Both the position numbers and the translations under genes were made by a program. Below, in pieces: positions 47,836-61,266 of a stretch of 64,000 nt of DNA (position 1 is its first letter; each line of letters begins with the position of its first letter). The notes below the pieces were generated by a model. The model was not told the DNA's origin and did not search any database. It worked only from the letters and a program-made list of their open reading frames with translations. Source of the stretch: Dryas octopetala (Eukaryota > Streptophyta > Magnoliopsida > Rosales > Rosaceae); the NCBI GenBank assembly GCA_963921425.1, contig OY992833.1, positions 8,033,228 to 8,097,227 of the forward strand. Direction: 5' to 3'.

Positions 47836-49023
47836 TTTATCATACTAATTCCCTAACCTAGAGTGTTAGAACTCGATCCTTTTGTGTCTGTTGTCTTGTT
47901 TTTGTGTTTTTAGGTCGAATGAAGCATAAATAGGAAATAGAAACAAATGGAGCCGTTTTGGGACATTTCCTGGTCAAACTAGGAAAATGGGTCAATTCCT
48001 GGTCAAACCAGGAAAAAAGCTGAAATCCTAGTCAAATGAGGATTCCTAGTCACACTAGGAAACATCAAGTCCAGAACCATCATTGTCGAGCCAGAAATGA
48101 GAAATCCTGATTGGAACATGAATTCCTGGTTGAACTAGGAAACTTAACCCTACTAGGGAAAGGAGTCCTAATGACACTAGGAGACTCCAGGGGCAATATG
48201 GTCATTACGAGAAGTCAAAATGGATAAGGAATCTTTCATTTACAAGAAATCCGAGTTGGACAAGGAAAGGTTGGTCAAAGTCAACTCTATCAAGTCAAGG
48301 TTCTAGAAGCTTCTAGAAGATGGTGGACATCCATGGAATCAAATGGAGGGAAGAAATGAATTAGAATCCAAGAGGGAGAGAGCGGCGAAATTGGAAGTCA
48401 AAGTCAATGGTCAAGGGTCAACCATATCATGTCATGAAGTCAATTGGGCTTTGGGCCTAGGTGAAGTCGAAATGCACAAGGATGGTGAGGTGGCAGCCCA
48501 ACACATCATTTGCATGCTGGCAGCCCATTCAACCCACATGCACCAACCTTAGAGCCCAAGTCATACAGCCATGCGCAAGCCATGCTTCCCTAAAGTCCAT
48601 CACGCCACTTGCTTGTAGCAGCCAGCCCATGTTCTTTTAATTGAAACCCTAGCCCAAGTCGACACACAAGGAGTCCTTATCTTGCAAGGAAGTCAAAACC
48701 CTGGAAAATAGAGCACCAGTTTCGACAGCAATTCTGTAATTCTCTAGAATGAATCAGGTAGCATGCCATATATGGTTGGAAAGATACGGATGTTAGCTTC
48801 ACAGGAAATTTTACGGATTTAGATTCTGAGTTTTCTAGCTCAAGATATGGCCATTTTAGTGGAGGTAGCGCAGCAATTCCGCGAGCTGAAAATAAAGTTA
48901 CGCCCAAAAAGAGCTTAAATCAGCCCAAGTCCCATGCTTGACCAAAAATTATAAGTTTTGGTGTTCAAGGAATGCACTTATCCCACATTGAAGAGAAAGA
49001 GAAATCTCAGCCCCACTCTCCTC

Positions 49024-49031
49024 TATAAATA
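49024..49031 (+). promoter_or_regulatory. TATA-like box in plus-strand B LTR
   Basis: CTCTATAAATACATC at 49021 holds TATAAATA. It corresponds to the boxes of the minus-strand B LTRs and precedes the CT-rich leader. Expected role: the retroelement core promoter. Confidence 0.62.
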
Positions 49032-49353
49032 CATCTTTATAACTCAAAGAGGGGGGCTCTCTTGTGTGAAATTTCAGAAACCCTAGCTGTTCTCTCTCTC
49101 TCTTGTAGCCGCCAATACCCAAGCCTCCTATCCCTCTTTCTTTTCTTTTCCTTTCAAGCCGCAGCCACCAGCCCCTCTATCTCTTCTCTTTATTTTTGTG
49201 CCGAACCCTAGGAGGAAGGAGGAGTGCCACCTTGTGCCGCCGCTGCTGCCACCTTGTGTCGCCGCTGCTGCCACTCTAAGGATGTTCACTTATTTTTGTT
49301 TTGGAATTCTGATTTCTTTTGTTTGATTCTAGTTAATTAGTTTAGTTAATTTG

Positions 49354-52300
49354 TTTCTTTTGAAGGCACCAGCAGATCCTCTCGTGGTGTTACAAAGATG
49401 CATGGAATCATTGTTAGGAAAGCTTTAGGTCGGAAGCTGAAAGTGGAGTACAATCCACACGGAGTGCCAGTAGGAGACGCGCGTCCGAATTTGGCTTCTT
49501 ACATAGGAGTTGTGGCAAGGCAATCAGTGCCGATTACGTATGATAACTGGCCGGCTGTGACAGAGGACGAAAAAAAGAAAATTTGGGATGATGTACAGGT
49601 AATTAAAAGCTGTTATATCTATATTTAATCTTTCTTCACTTGCTAATCACATTTCACTGTATAGGAATTATTGTAAAAATGGCTTATTTTGATAATTTTG
49701 ATTATGAATACATGTGCACATTCGTTATTTATACATATATGATTAAGCAGAAACCTATAGAGTGCATACTAAGGGTTTTTGTCTTTTTTTCATTGTAGGC
49801 TGCATTTGATCTACCACCAGAAAGCAAGAAGGGGGTGCTGTCCTCTGCTGGCACCAAATGGAGATCTTTCAAGACTGCATTAACCACCAAGTACATTTTG
49901 CCATTCAAAGACGATTCGGAAGCTTTAAAGACCCGACCAAAGGAGTACGACTTCATTGAGCAAGAGCATTGGACTGCTTTTGTTGCTAGCCGATTAACAG
50001 ACAAGTTTCTGGTAGATATGCTAGTTTTCTTTTGACATTTCTGGTACATGTGTGTTTAATAGCTTCCAGTTAGGGTATGATCAAAAGGCACGTGTTGACA
50101 TTGTAGGCACTATACGAAGCTCAAAGTTAGAGAACTGCAAAACGGAAGTATCCTCATAGGTTGTCAAGGAAAGGATACATTGGCTTGCAGGAAGAATTGG
50201 TAAGGGCTATTTGAATTGTGTCTAAACAATTGGGAATTCGGTTGGACTAACCATGTGATTTTATGCTGAATAGAGGAAAAAGAATATGGAAGAATCTGAG
50301 CTAGACCGATCTGTCCTATGGAAGAAAGCTAGGGAGGACTCTACTGGCCACATGAATGAAGAGGTGGATCAGGTGGCCAAAGTCATAGTAAGCAAGTGAA
50401 TGAGTGTCGTTTGGATTAATTTGATATATAATAAATTGTTTTTAGATATGCTTAATTGATACTTGATATATCTTGTTGTTTTGGCAGGATGAGTTGTTGG
50501 AAAAAAAGAAAGCTGGAGAGTTGACTGTCGAAGGCTCTAATGATGTTCTAAGCATGGCTTTAGAGACTCCGGAGCATGGAGGTAGGGTAAGGGCTGTGGG
50601 GGGGAACGTCCCTCTTTCGGTGTACTTCAACATCCCAAAACAGCCAAAGGATGTGATGACAAAGACTGAGATGGTGGCTATGTTGCAAAAGGAATGTCAG
50701 GGGCTTTATGAGAGAATTGCAAAATTGGAGGAGGCAAAGAACAAGGCTGCAGAACCATCTACACCAAAGCCGGTTCCCGGTACAGGGAATGTTTCCGATA
50801 AAGCCAGCTGTTTGTACGAGGCAAAGGTCGAAAAGGAAGATGTCGATGTAGTTGATATTGAAGAGCTGAATTTGGCAACAATGAAGGTAACTTATGAATT
50901 TTTGGTGCCCTTTTTCATATTATTATATCTAAGACAAAGAAATCAACATGTCCATACTAGTGGAGGTTTAATCCCCATGATTTTTTATATTTATGTAGGG
51001 GAAATCGTGCAAATTGGCTGTGGGAGATGTCAGCAACATTGTTGCATACGGTACAGTAATTGATATGGAATCGGACACAGTGCATGGTGTTGCTTTGGGT
51101 GAGGGAAACATGCGGGTTGGCATTGACATTGCTGACAAGGCAGATGCTTTGCTGCCAATTCCTGTGCGAGACGAATTAATCACAGTTGGGCAAGCTGTTG
51201 GCAGTCACGTGGCGTGGCCCCAAGAACTTGTTATTTGCATGAAGGAAAAGGTAAATGTTGCCTCACCTATGGTATTGCTTCAGGCTACATTTGTAGAAGT
51301 AATTTTTGCAGGTTACATGCTTGAAACTAACCTGGTTGTTTGTATTTGATACCCTAGAAACAGATGAAGCATGTTCCTAACATGGCGAAGGAGCTATTCA
51401 AGAAGGATTCACTTGAAAAGAATGTCCCGAACAAATGCAAGTTGCTGTATCGCTTAGCATTACAAAAGATGGTCTCTAGTGGAAAGGCCATCACAGTTGA
51501 CATAGAGGAACAAGTCTTTGGAGCTGTCCGAAAACTTTATATCTTGTACGAGGATATAGCTGCAGTATTGAGGATGGAGGAACTTTCAGCAACCTGCATA
51601 GTTGTGTACATGAGGTCAGTGTACTCTTTGATTCATCTACATTGTTTTTTTTCCTCATAAACTGTTGTGAAACAAATGGATGCTTGAAAATTGTTAGGTA
51701 CCTGTACGATACGCTTATCGAATCCAACATGGCTGAAATGGTTGGTCTTGTGGACCCATCACGTGTCTCTGTGGGAATTGGAAATTCAGAGAATAGATCA
51801 AAGTACCTAGCAGACAGGTTCCAGCAAGGAAAATGTGACCGTGTCTTTTTAGTGCCGTTCAATGCTAGGTAAGGGTATTTATTTGGTGAACCTGAATGTC
51901 AGTCATTTGTAATGCTATTTGTATATATGCTTCCCATACATGCCATGGTAATAATCGTTCTATTTGGTAGCAACCATTGGATTTTGACTATCATTAGCGA
52001 GGAAAAAGACGTGGTTTACATCATGGATCCTCTTCCAAAACTGACTCGTAACCAAGACTGGGTGGAAGTGGTGAATACGTAAGTTTCTGTTCCCTCCTAA
52101 ATTTACCAATATGCATAGTTCTTTGATAATGGAGCATAACTTGAATTTAAATTGTGGTGATCAAGTGCCATTAAAATATTCAATGGCGTTACGGGAAGGC
52201 AAGGCAGAAAAACACCACAATGGAAGAATCTCGCTGTAAGCATCGATCTATGTACTATACTTGAGTTTTTTAAGCGACTTATGTCATTCTGATTTGGACT

Positions 52301-53230
52301 AAGGATGCCATTGTTATATATAACTCTATGTGTGCTGTCTTTTGCTTGTATGTAGTGTCCTAAACAACAGGTGGTGTTGAATGTGCATATTATGTGATGA
52401 GGTACATGAAAGAGATCATTGAGGACACAAACCTTGCCTTTGAGACCATGGTTAGAATCCTTTTGACTATTTCAGTATATATAAATTATTATCCGATGTA
52501 ATTTTGATTGCATTTTTGTTTTGGTTATGTCCTCAATCTGTTATTTTGAAGATTTTGAAGTTATATATATAGGCATGTACTGCCTTTGGATATGGTGTTT
52601 GATTGGCTTGAACTGCCCTGCATATATTTATCCTTTGCATGAATGTTTGCAACTTTGCATGTTGAACTTGGAACTGCCCCTTGTCTTTAGAATTTCCAAC
52701 TGCATGCAATTGACTTTTTTAATTTCGTGGATATGCAGCTTAATTTATAGGAAACTTGGATATGGCTTTCTCAATCTTTAAATTTGAAACTGGTTTTGGA
52801 TTGATAGGAAACTAGGATATGGTTTTGGTTGTTGTAAATCTGGTAAATTGAACTTTAAAGCTTGCTAGACCATTACATGTACTTAAGCTTGTTGCTGGGG
52901 GCTATCACATGCAACTCTTCCTTTTGGATTTTGGGATTGCTATCAGCCGCCTTCTTTAGTTGAATAATTGCATGTCTAGGTGGCTCTGATAGCATGCAGC
53001 TAGCCTTATATTATTTGCACTCTGCCATGAATAGGTTTTGGGATTGCAGCAAGACCATAACTTTTATCATTTGAATATATAATTGCATATCTTTTGGTGG
53101 TTGATCATGCACTTGTCTTTAATGTTTTCAGTGGTCTAAGACGAAGAACAAGCGGACTGGTTACACCCAAGCCCAAATTGATGAAGTCCGAGTTGAGTGG
53201 GGAGACTATGTCACCGAGCATTATTTCTAG
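49354..53230 (+). pseudogene. CACTA transposon gene: transposase-associated region plus Ulp1-like protease
   Basis: Exons I can place by GT/AG sites: 49354-49598, 49799-50011, 50107-50199, 50273-50388, 50488-50886, 50998-51250, 51358-51614, 51698-51868, 51971-52078, 52166-52235, 52356-52450 and 53132-53230. The first exons match the plant En/Spm-associated region (GVVARQSVPITYDNWPAVTE, SSAGTKWRSFKTAL, ESELDRSVLWKKARED). A coiled-coil-like stretch follows (LQKECQGLYERIAKLEEAK), then a C48/Ulp1 cysteine protease with the catalytic His in NHWIL and Asp in YIMDPL. The final exon ends YTQAQIDEVRVEWGDYVTEH. Lesions: TAG at 50128-50130, and an apparent one-base loss near 52365-52372, so the exon's upstream part and the catalytic-Cys segment (VECAYYVMRYMKE) are in different frames. 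The 5' end is missing at the junction with the B LTR. Such genes accompany CACTA transposases; the TNP2-type transposase is not seen here. Confidence 0.85.
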
Positions 53231-54074
53231 ACATGCATGTTGGTATATTGTTTTGACGTACATTTTGTGGATATGGTATTAGTGCTGCCATTCCAATCTT
53301 TTGTAAAGAGGCAGAATTTAGAACTAGCTAGCTAGCTAACTAGGGTGCATAATTTAGAACTAGCCATGCCTTATATTTTGTGCAGATTTTTGAAGTTGCT
53401 TAGGGGGGTTAAAAATGGATTAGCTAGGGTTATCCCTACTTGTTGAGGGATTTGTAATTCATTTTTGTTAACTTGAATATGGTTGAAATTGGATGTTAGA
53501 AATATTGTATGAGAATGTTGGATGAAATTGATGGAAGCATTTAAATTGCACAAATTGGATGGTGCATGTTCGAATTTTTATATCAAATATTTGACAGGAA
53601 AAACTGATATCTAACAATCCATTTTAATTTGTTTTTTTTAATTAAAAAACATTTACAATATCCGTTCAACACTGATATCTAATTTCTTAAATCTGATATT
53701 TATATAGGCATATACATCAAAAAAACAAATAATAATGATATCTAATGTTATTTTTATATCACATGGTAGCTCAAATCTGATGTTTAAAAGACTTATAATA
53801 TCTGAAACAACAGACAAACAGATATCTAATGTATACAGATATATCGGTTTTATTTAAAACTATGATGTCTTAACAATATTAAATATCGCTTTAATAAAAA
53901 AAGTGATGTAACAACTTACCAAACATAGCTTTTGATGAGTTTACAATATCGAAAAACATAACCAAACCGATATGTAATATACACTTTAATGTCAGTTCTT
54001 AAAAAACTAATGATATTGAAAGTACATTACATATCGTAATCCATTCATGTAGATAGCGGAAACTTGAAAAAATC
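53231..54074 (+). mobile_element. 3' non-coding and sub-terminal region of the CACTA relic
   Basis: AT-rich sequence after the gene. From about 53580 short motifs recur in both orientations (GATATCTAAT, ATATCGGTTT, CGATATGTAAT), as in CACTA sub-terminal repeats. No CACTA/TAGTG terminus is visible before the L3 array begins at 54075, so the end is either beyond the array or lost. Confidence 0.6.
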
Positions 54075-57023
54075 TGACAGGACCGCCCCCGAGTTTCACC
54101 CAGAAACCCGGAGGGGTCCTGCGGGAATCCAAATTCAAGGAAAATCCTACCGAAAATTCGGCAGAACCTCCCCTGAAAATGGACTAACCCAGAAATTTCA
54201 AACCTGTTAAAAACACTTCTAAACAGCAACCACCTCTACCACAACCAAATAGGGTCTCAGACCCAACAATCTCACAGAAATCCAACTTAAAATTTGCAGG
54301 GTGGTTATCAGAGCTGCTATTCTATTACAAGGAATTTTTAAAAATTAAATGGCGCCTACAAGGTCCAACTAAGGAGATGATTGCAACTGCCTCGACGTGT
54401 TTGGCTCGACCTCCACCAAATCTACTACTTGGGGGACAATTTAAGACAAAACAAATGAACCATGAGACAACTCAGTGAGTGGACAGTTTAACGGGAAACA
54501 TAAGTAAAATTTCTGTTCCAGAAAATCCTTCAAAAACCACGTTAACTCTAAAACCTCTCGTTACTGTTTGAAATCCCCCAGTTGTAAAACAATTTCACAA
54601 GTCTTAAAAATGTTATAAAACCCATGAAACTCAAGGAAAGATAACACATATCTCAATAGCAAATCATTTAAATTAACAAAGTCATAAAAATAATAATAAA
54701 ATCGAAATCATTATAAAACTCGAAAAATATTTCTCACTTAAAATCCATACTCAAACTCTGAAAATACCAATTTCATTTTCCACCATGCTATATACCCTGA
54801 ATAATTCTGGCCATACACACGCGTGGAGTAAATCCAACACGTGCAGGCAATATCCTGGCCATACACACGCGTGGAGTGAATCCAACACGTGCAGGCAATA
54901 TCCTGGCCATACACACGTGTGAATAAATCAGCACGTGCAGGCAATCCTGGTCATACGTGCACGCAGAGCAGCCCCCAAAGGGCAAAGCATCCCGACACAC
55001 GGCCCAAAGCCTATATGTGTGCCGTGATGGGTCCCAAAGACCTATCCAATCTGATAATCTGGAGGGTACTGCAAAGGGTGGTTTTGAAAACCATCGTTCA
55101 TAGCCAAACATAAATCTTTTTCCCACTGAGAGAAATATCATTGAAAACCCTTTTACGAATTTAAATCCATAAGCCCAAAAATGTAATATTCAAATTAAAT
55201 TTAAACTTCATGAGTCAAATCCAAACTTTTCGATAAAACCAAAAATATTAAACAAACCATGTGTGTAAAATAAAGAACCAAATTTCCTTTCCAAGATCCA
55301 ACAGCTCAGAAAAATCAACCTGTAAAATCATGTTTTAAACTCACTCGTGAAAGTATTTGAAAACTGAAATTCATCGCCATTGATCAAATCCCAAATCAAA
55401 TCAAGATATTATGCATAGTAGAACTAATTTATAAGATATGCAAAACAATTCGGAAAACGAAAGTTCACTCACATATATTACTTCTAAATCAAACTTAATT
55501 AATCAAAATAAAAACACAAATTTCATAAATCATTTAAGGAAAACAAAGGTCCACTCACAGTGAGAAAATCTAATGTCGATCCTCCGCCGGATCGTCGCGA
55601 ACCCCGATCGTGTCGCCTATAACACAACGATAAAATATGAAATTAGTCTCGACTCCAATACGTTTAATTTTGTGTGTGTTAATTCTAATGTTTCGCTAAA
55701 CTCACGCTCGAGTAACGGTTAAAAATCATCTTCCTCAAAACTATACGCTCTCTAACCTATTCCTAACCATCTCGAAACTTCCCGGCTCACACCAGCATCA
55801 ACCACACCCAAACTCCTAATTTCTTCAAGTTTCTCATTAGGGTCGACACTTAGAGGTTTACTAGTGGATAAATTATCCAAAACCACTCCAACAATTTCCA
55901 CAAAACTCAGCCAATCCATAGCAAATCCGAACTGGGTTCCAACCCTTGAAATCAAACTTCTCAATGTCCAAAATCCTCCAAATTAACTCTAATTTTTGAT
56001 GCTAAACATAGAACAACCTTCCTAAGAGTGAAAATTATCCAAAACACAACAAGATTAACCCATAAATCTCTACATTCAAAGGGGAACCCGAAATCACTAT
56101 AAATCCAAATTCTCAATTTCCTAAATACTTGAAATTAACCATTAAAAATACAGGGGAAATAAAGCCCAAGATGGGGGAGAGAAAACCCACCTAAAATCAA
56201 TTCGAACGGAGGCCAGAGGTGGCCGGAATCCGGCGAGCAGTGGCGGCGGGGCTGGGCGTTTTCTGGCTCTAATTTCGCGCGTGTGGGAGCTGGGCTGGCT
56301 GGAGGAGGCGTCGGGGAAGATGGGCGGCGTCGGGAAGGCTCGCCGGTGGCCTGGGCTGGTCGGGAAACTCGCCGGAGAGGACGGTCCGGCCTGGTGGTGT
56401 CGCGCGCCGAGAAGGGGGAGAGAGAGAGAGACGCGAAGGAGAGAGAGAGCACGGGGAGAGAGAAAACTGGGTCAGTGGGGTTGCTGGTCGTCGGCCTCTG
56501 GTCGCCAACCTCTGGTCGCCGGAGCTGGCCGCGCCGGTGAGAGAAGAAAGGGGGAGGTGAGTGAGCTCGGGGAGAGAGGGAGAAGTGAGAGTGCGGGAGA
56601 GAGAGAGAGAATAAAAAGAGAGAGAGAAGATTCTAGAGAGAGAGTTGTGGAAAAATCTAGAGAGAGGAAGTCTGATTTTTAAAACCCACTTTTATAAATT
56701 TACAACATTGCCCCTCACTTTAAACGCCTATATCTTTCAAACCGTAACTCGGATTGGCGCGTGCCGTGTGTCTATGAAATCGTGAGTTCGAAACCTATCC
56801 AACGGACCCGAAGTCAAAATCAAAAGCCCTTTTATTTTAAAAGTCAAATTTTGGGTCAAGCTTAAATAAATAAATCAAAACTTAAATCAAGACCCTTTTT
56901 TTATTTTCCAAATAAATATCAAAATCTTTAAAATACAATTTCACATCCCTTAAAAAAAATCTCTTAAAACATAGTTAAATAAAAATTTAAATTTCTAGTG
57001 AAAATTTGGGTCGGGTTGTTACA
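54075..57023 (-). mobile_element. L3 LTR, copy 1 of tandem array D (3' LTR)
   Basis: A 2949-bp LTR on the minus strand from TGTAACAACCCGACCC (57023) to GGTCCTGTCA (54075). It contains the 48-bp minisatellite at 54808-54960, GC-rich leader text near 56200-56550 and (GA)n runs near 56420-56460 and 56600-56650. It is preceded on the minus strand by the polypurine tract. Left flank is AAATC (54070-54074). Frames of 70-133 codons recur identically in each LTR copy but lie in leader sequence and show no domain. Confidence 0.93.
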
Positions 57024-58317
57024 ACCTTCCCCCCTTAAAAAAATTTCGTCCTCGAAATTTAGTAGAAAACTTAAATTTAAGTGAATTGTAGTTGCAACTT
57101 CTCATCACCCATCAAATCAAACCTCCTTTTAGCAACCATAAGTAAAAAAAAAATGCGTGACTTTGGCATTTCCTTCCGTTTCAAGAAAACCAAGGAGATT
57201 TAAACTCAGGAAATCGCTCCACAACGAACCTAAATAAATTAAGTACGCCTCAAAAATAAAAACTTGAAAATGTGGTAGCAACGCCAAACTCTAAATAAAG
57301 TTTTCAAGAATAAAATCATTACGAAGCAAATTAATTTAAAACCTTTAAATCATTTGAAAACCACTCTAACCCACAAATCGAGAAAGTTTATCTCTTATCG
57401 ACATTCAAAACGATAATACGTTATACGCAAAAGTGTGTGTGTGTCCAAAGTCTATAAAAATATTGCATTATGCCCAAAGATGGAAAACGTACCCATGATG
57501 ACATCTGGTGAAGCCAAAGTGTCCTGCTGCGTCATGGCGAAGACTCTGCCCTGGGCTCTAGGGCGTCCTGGCTGACCCCTCTGTCGTTATCCAACTCTAC
57601 TGACATGGTTGGACTGGGCACCACTACGCTTCCGCTGCGCCACTCTGATTAACTCTTTGACCTCTAATGTATCCAACATAAATATGATCGCGACTTCAAG
57701 TATCGTTAATTACTACGTCTTTCACACCATTCCTTACATATCCATAAAAATGAGAAATAAATTATCATCGTGAACTAAGGGGTCACCCTCAAGCTCCTAT
57801 CATTTCCTTAGCAATGTGTGATGTATTCAGGTCTATCTCAACTCCAACTACCCAGACTTCCATCACAAGATACTTATGTCTCCAAAATGGTCTAGCTCCT
57901 CATTACCATCCATAAATTATCATCAATCCATTGAGTACTCACATGCCCCAAATTAAGAAAGCTAGATTAGTGGAATTACAACAATCTCAAGCTTACTCTT
58001 TTAAATAAAAGCATCACTTCATATGTCATCGCTTTGTGATGTCCCTCCTCTTCTAATATCAACCCTTACTTAATCCAATACTTGGATTTCTTGCTTTCCA
58101 TATGCCTACCACATTCTAATTTCTCCTATCATCCCTTTAAGTCACGTCAATAAAATAAACTATATCCCCCAAAACTTACTACAACTTCTATGAGGTCGGC
58201 CACGTCGAGAGGCATGTCCACGCTTTGTCACAAGTGAAAACCGATTTTGTACACTAAAAGTTACACCCTAGATGGGAAGTCTACAGGGATTCAAAACCTA
58301 ATGCTCTGATACCAAGT
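57024..58317 (-). mobile_element. Internal region of non-autonomous L3 element (array D, first)
   Basis: A 1294-bp region. On the minus strand it starts with the primer site TGGTATCAGAGC (58303-58314) and ends with CGAGGACGAAATTTTTTT, AAGGGGGG and AAGG next to the LTR. An ATG at 58213-58215 opens text resembling the Arg/Pro-rich start of chromoviral Gag, but with an apparent one-base loss so that the frame turns into unrelated sequence. No other gag-pol similarity or frame above 60 codons is present. This is a non-autonomous derivative. Confidence 0.88.
58303..58314 (-). other. Primer-binding site, initiator-Met tRNA (array D)
   Basis: TGGTATCAGAGC on the minus strand, three bases after the LTR end at 58318. 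A second copy is at 62546-62557. Confidence 0.93.
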
Positions 58318-61266
58318 TGACAGGACCGCCCCCGAGTTTCACCCAGAAACCCGGAGGGGTCCTGCGGGAATCCAAATTCAAGGAAAATCCTACCGAAAAT
58401 TCGGCAGAACCTCCCCTGAAAATGGACTAACCCAGAAATTTCAAACCTGTTAAAAACACTTCTAAACAGCAACCACCTCTACCACAACCAAATAGGGTCT
58501 CAGACCCAACAATCTCACAGAAATCCAACTTAAAATTTGCAGGGTGGTTATCAGAGCTGCTATTCTATTACAAGGAATTTTTAAAAATTAAATGGCGCCT
58601 ACAAGGTCCAACTAAGGAGATGATTGCAACTGCCTCGACGTGTTTGGCTCGACCTCCACCAAATCTACTACTTGGGGGACAATTTAAGACAAAACAAATG
58701 AACCATGAGACAACTCAGTGAGTGGACAGTTTAACGGGAAACATAAGTAAAATTTCTGTTCCAGAAAATCCTTCAAAAACCACGTTAACTCTAAAACCTC
58801 TCGTTACTGTTTGAAATCCCCCAGTTGTAAAACAATTTCACAAGTCTTAAAAATGTTATAAAACCCATGAAACTCAAGGAAAGATAACACATATCTCAAT
58901 AGCAAATCATTTAAATTAACAAAGTCATAAAAATAATAATAAAATCGAAATCATTATAAAACTCGAAAAATATTTCTCACTTAAAATCCATACTCAAACT
59001 CTGAAAATACCAATTTCATTTTCCACCATGCTATATACCCTGAATAATTCTGGCCATACACACGCGTGGAGTAAATCCAACACGTGCAGGCAATATCCTG
59101 GCCATACACACGCGTGGAGTGAATCCAACACGTGCAGGCAATATCCTGGCCATACACACGTGTGAATAAATCAGCACGTGCAGGCAATCCTGGTCATACG
59201 TGCACGCAGAGCAGCCCCCAAAGGGCAAAGCATCCCGACACACGGCCCAAAGCCTATATGTGTGCCGTGATGGGTCCCAAAGACCTATCCAATCTGATAA
59301 TCTGGAGGGTACTGCAAAGGGTGGTTTTGAAAACCATCGTTCATAGCCAAACATAAATCTTTTTCCCACTGAGAGAAATATCATTGAAAACCCTTTTACG
59401 AATTTAAATCCATAAGCCCAAAAATGTAATATTCAAATTAAATTTAAACTTCATGAGTCAAATCCAAACTTTTCGATAAAACCAAAAATATTAAACAAAC
59501 CATGTGTGTAAAATAAAGAACCAAATTTCCTTTCCAAGATCCAACAGCTCAGAAAAATCAACCTGTAAAATCATGTTTTAAACTCACTCGTGAAAGTATT
59601 TGAAAACTGAAATTCATCGCCATTGATCAAATCCCAAATCAAATCAAGATATTATGCATAGTAGAACTAATTTATAAGATATGCAAAACAATTCGGAAAA
59701 CGAAAGTTCACTCACATATATTACTTCTAAATCAAACTTAATTAATCAAAATAAAAACACAAATTTCATAAATCATTTAAGGAAAACAAAGGTCCACTCA
59801 CAGTGAGAAAATCTAATGTCGATCCTCCGCCGGATCGTCGCGAACCCCGATCGTGTCGCCTATAACACAACGATAAAATATGAAATTAGTCTCGACTCCA
59901 ATACGTTTAATTTTGTGTGTGTTAATTCTAATGTTTCGCTAAACTCACGCTCGAGTAACGGTTAAAAATCATCTTCCTCAAAACTATACGCTCTCTAACC
60001 TATTCCTAACCATCTCGAAACTTCCCGGCTCACACCAGCATCAACCACACCCAAACTCCTAATTTCTTCAAGTTTCTCATTAGGGTCGACACTTAGAGGT
60101 TTACTAGTGGATAAATTATCCAAAACCACTCCAACAATTTCCACAAAACTCAGCCAATCCATAGCAAATCCGAACTGGGTTCCAACCCTTGAAATCAAAC
60201 TTCTCAATGTCCAAAATCCTCCAAATTAACTCTAATTTTTGATGCTAAACATAGAACAACCTTCCTAAGAGTGAAAATTATCCAAAACACAACAAGATTA
60301 ACCCATAAATCTCTACATTCAAAGGGGAACCCGAAATCACTATAAATCCAAATTCTCAATTTCCTAAATACTTGAAATTAACCATTAAAAATACAGGGGA
60401 AATAAAGCCCAAGATGGGGGAGAGAAAACCCACCTAAAATCAATTCGAACGGAGGCCAGAGGTGGCCGGAATCCGGCGAGCAGTGGCGGCGGGGCTGGGC
60501 GTTTTCTGGCTCTAATTTCGCGCGTGTGGGAGCTGGGCTGGCTGGAGGAGGCGTCGGGGAAGATGGGCGGCGTCGGGAAGGCTCGCCGGTGGCCTGGGCT
60601 GGTCGGGAAACTCGCCGGAGAGGACGGTCCGGCCTGGTGGTGTCGCGCGCCGAGAAGGGGGAGAGAGAGAGAGACGCGAAGGAGAGAGAGAGCACGGGGA
60701 GAGAGAAAACTGGGTCAGTGGGGTTGCTGGTCGTCGGCCTCTGGTCGCCAACCTCTGGTCGCCGGAGCTGGCCGCGCCGGTGAGAGAAGAAAGGGGGAGG
60801 TGAGTGAGCTCGGGGAGAGAGGGAGAAGTGAGAGTGCGGGAGAGAGAGAGAGAATAAAAAGAGAGAGAGAAGATTCTAGAGAGAGAGTTGTGGAAAAATC
60901 TAGAGAGAGGAAGTCTGATTTTTAAAACCCACTTTTATAAATTTACAACATTGCCCCTCACTTTAAACGCCTATATCTTTCAAACCGTAACTCGGATTGG
61001 CGCGTGCCGTGTGTCTATGAAATCGTGAGTTCGAAACCTATCCAACGGACCCGAAGTCAAAATCAAAAGCCCTTTTATTTTAAAAGTCAAATTTTGGGTC
61101 AAGCTTAAATAAATAAATCAAAACTTAAATCAAGACCCTTTTTTTATTTTCCAAATAAATATCAAAATCTTTAAAATACAATTTCACATCCCTTAAAAAA
61201 AATCTCTTAAAACATAGTTAAATAAAAATTTAAATTTCTAGTGAAAATTTGGGTCGGGTTGTTACA
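58318..61266 (-). mobile_element. L3 LTR, copy 2 of tandem array D (middle)
   Basis: This has the same ends and length as 54075-57023, offset by exactly 4243 bp. I found no difference from copy 1 in the lines I compared. It serves as 5' LTR for the left unit and 3' LTR for the right unit. Its minisatellite is at 59051-59203. Confidence 0.93.

Larger units (their letters stand above)
44363..49353 (+). mobile_element. B-type LTR, plus strand, split by a solo L3 LTR
   Basis: It starts TGATGAGTGTTCATTTTACGC at 44363, is interrupted at 44391, and resumes at 47841 (CATACTAATTCCCTAACC, as in all B LTRs). U3 palindromes lie at 47965-48190 and a TATA-like box at 49024-49031; a CT-rich leader and 22-bp repeats follow. 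It is cut at about 49353, where CACTA coding sequence begins, so its CAACA end is missing. Its left flank is the pol fragment, which is on the opposite strand. Confidence 0.86.

Noticed and set aside
53560-54074. A separate MITE
   Set aside because: Recurrent ATATC motifs fit the sub-terminal region of the adjoining CACTA relic, and no paired terminal inverted repeat or target duplication was found.
56281-56682. 133-codon plus frame repeated at 60524-60925
   Set aside because: It lies antisense in the GA-rich leader of the L3 LTR; its repetition only reflects LTR duplication.
58303-58314. tRNA gene or tRNA fragment
   Set aside because: The 12 bases are the primer-binding site complementary to initiator tRNA; no cloverleaf surrounds them.
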